Shown here in pieces: positions 49,964 through 50,558 of a stretch of 50,558 nucleotides of DNA. Below the pieces are notes generated by a model. That model ran no database searches. It worked only from the letters and a program-made list of their open reading frames with translations, and was not told the origin of the DNA. Position 1 is the stretch's first letter. The number at the start of each line of letters is the position of its first letter. The DNA comes from Alphaproteobacteria bacterium (GTDB lineage: Bacteria > Pseudomonadota > Alphaproteobacteria > Rhizobiales > Hyphomicrobiaceae): assembly GCA_018819265.1 (NCBI GenBank), contig JAHJQI010000127.1:1-50558 (forward strand), read 5' to 3'. Both the position numbers and the translations under genes were made by a program.

Positions 49964-50558
49964 CCAACATGCTGCCAAGAACCCTGCACACACTGCCAGA
50001 ACTCAATGCCGCCGGACTTATCTCCGACAACGAGGCGACCGGCTTGCGCGAAGTGGCGGCTCGCTACGCCGTCGCCGTGACCCAGCCGATGGCGGCCCTC
50101 ATCGATTCCGGCGATCCCGCCGACCCGATGGCCCGCCAGTTCATCCCGTCGCTCGCCGAACTCGACCGCCGGCCCGGCGAACGCGACGACCCGATCGGCG
50201 ATTACGACCGGAGCCCCGTGCGCGGCATTGTCCATCGCTATCCCGATCGCGTCCTGCTGAAAGCCGTCGGCGTCTGCCCGGTCTACTGCCGCTTCTGCTT
50301 CCGCCGCGAAATGATCGGCCCGCAGCACGACGCCAACCTCAGCGACAGCGAACTCGACATCGCCCTGGGCTACATCGCCGCGCATCCCGAAATCTGGGAA
50401 GTCATAATGACCGGCGGCGATCCATTGATTCTGTCGCCGCGCCGCATCCGGGAACTGGCTGCACGGCTGTCTCAGATCGCGCACGTCAAGGTGATCCGCT
50501 GGCACACCCGCGTTCCGGCCGTCGCCCCGCAGACAATCACCGATGAACTGGCAGCAGC
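49960..50558 (+). CDS. epmB: EF-P beta-lysylation protein EpmB (lysine 2,3-aminomutase family), partial
   Basis: The first 199 codons of a radical-SAM lysine 2,3-aminomutase; the rest lies beyond the right edge. The [4Fe-4S]-binding triad is Cys106, Cys110 and Cys113 in GVCPVYCRFCFRRE, followed by EVIMTGGDPLILSPRRI, the conserved SAM-binding Gly-Gly-Asp region. It isomerises lysine to (R)-beta-lysine, the substrate of EpmA. The ATG at 49960 overlaps the epmA stop within ATGA, so the two are translationally coupled. The PLP-binding C-terminal residues are not in the window. Confidence 0.95.
   Translation, partial: MTNMLPRTLHTLPELNAAGLISDNEATGLREVAARYAVAVTQPMAALIDSGDPADPMARQFIPSLAELDRRPGERDDPIGDYDRSPVRGIVHRYPDRVLLKAVGVCPVYCRFCFRREMIGPQHDANLSDSELDIALGYIAAHPEIWEVIMTGGDPLILSPRRIRELAARLSQIAHVKVIRWHTRVPAVAPQTITDELAA

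Overview
This 50.6 kb window is a high-GC bacterial chromosome segment from an alphaproteobacterium, most likely order Hyphomicrobiales. The evidence is the local order sdhE-mfd / recG / DUF502 / glmS-glmU, the rplM-rpsI-argC block, an invasion-associated-locus-B protein, HspQ, SdhE, and intergenic palindromic elements of the kind common in that order. I cannot name the genus from sequence alone. It looks mainly like core chromosome with small accessory patches; I see no prophage, plasmid, CRISPR or integrase genes.

Layout. (1) 1-2,000: the N-terminal part of a SWIM-zinc-finger SNF2-type helicase runs off the left edge, then an AT-richer gene-free stretch abuts a tRNA-Ser(GCT). (2) 2.3-9.3 kb: small secreted proteins and lipoproteins, a membrane glycosyltransferase behind a quinone oxidoreductase, and a tight operon (ECHDC3-like crotonase, frameshifted VOC protein, YccU-type CoA-binding protein). 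(3) 9.6-12.7 kb: rplM-rpsI with a hairpin repeat and terminator, a TerC-family membrane protein, and argC. (4) 13-18.5 kb: hspQ, a CoA-ester lyase, then a TetR-controlled module (MDR reductase, alpha/beta hydrolase, Old Yellow Enzyme homologue) whose codon use looks less GC-rich than its surroundings. (5) 18.7-22.3 kb: a DUF2157/GDYXXLXY membrane pair, a broken partial copy of the second gene, and a ~1 kb array of ~120-bp palindromic repeats. (6) 22.3-28.3 kb: an IalB-family protein, a peptide-type ABC substrate-binding protein translationally coupled to an acyl-CoA ligase, and an LprI-like multidomain secreted protein. (7) 28.4-44 kb: mfd, sdhE, recG, corA, DUF502, glmS and glmU, with SPOR-type envelope proteins on either side of glmS/glmU. 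(8) 44-50.6 kb: a YpfJ-type metallopeptidase, malonyl-CoA decarboxylase, a small papain-like protein, a low-affinity iron permease-like protein, and a complete efp-epmA-epmB cluster for lysylated EF-P, epmB running off the right edge.

How parts fit together: GlmS and GlmU supply UDP-GlcNAc for the envelope, and the flanking SPOR proteins suggest a septum or peptidoglycan link. EpmB and EpmA make and attach beta-lysine to Lys34 of EF-P. The TetR/OYE/MDR module resembles an inducible electrophile or enone detoxification or catabolic unit. I found no convincing evidence of a wholly new defence or mobile system. The best leads are the TetR module with interlocked promoters, the coupled binding-protein/ligase pair, the papain-like protein, and the repeat array with its flanking gene-fragment duplication.
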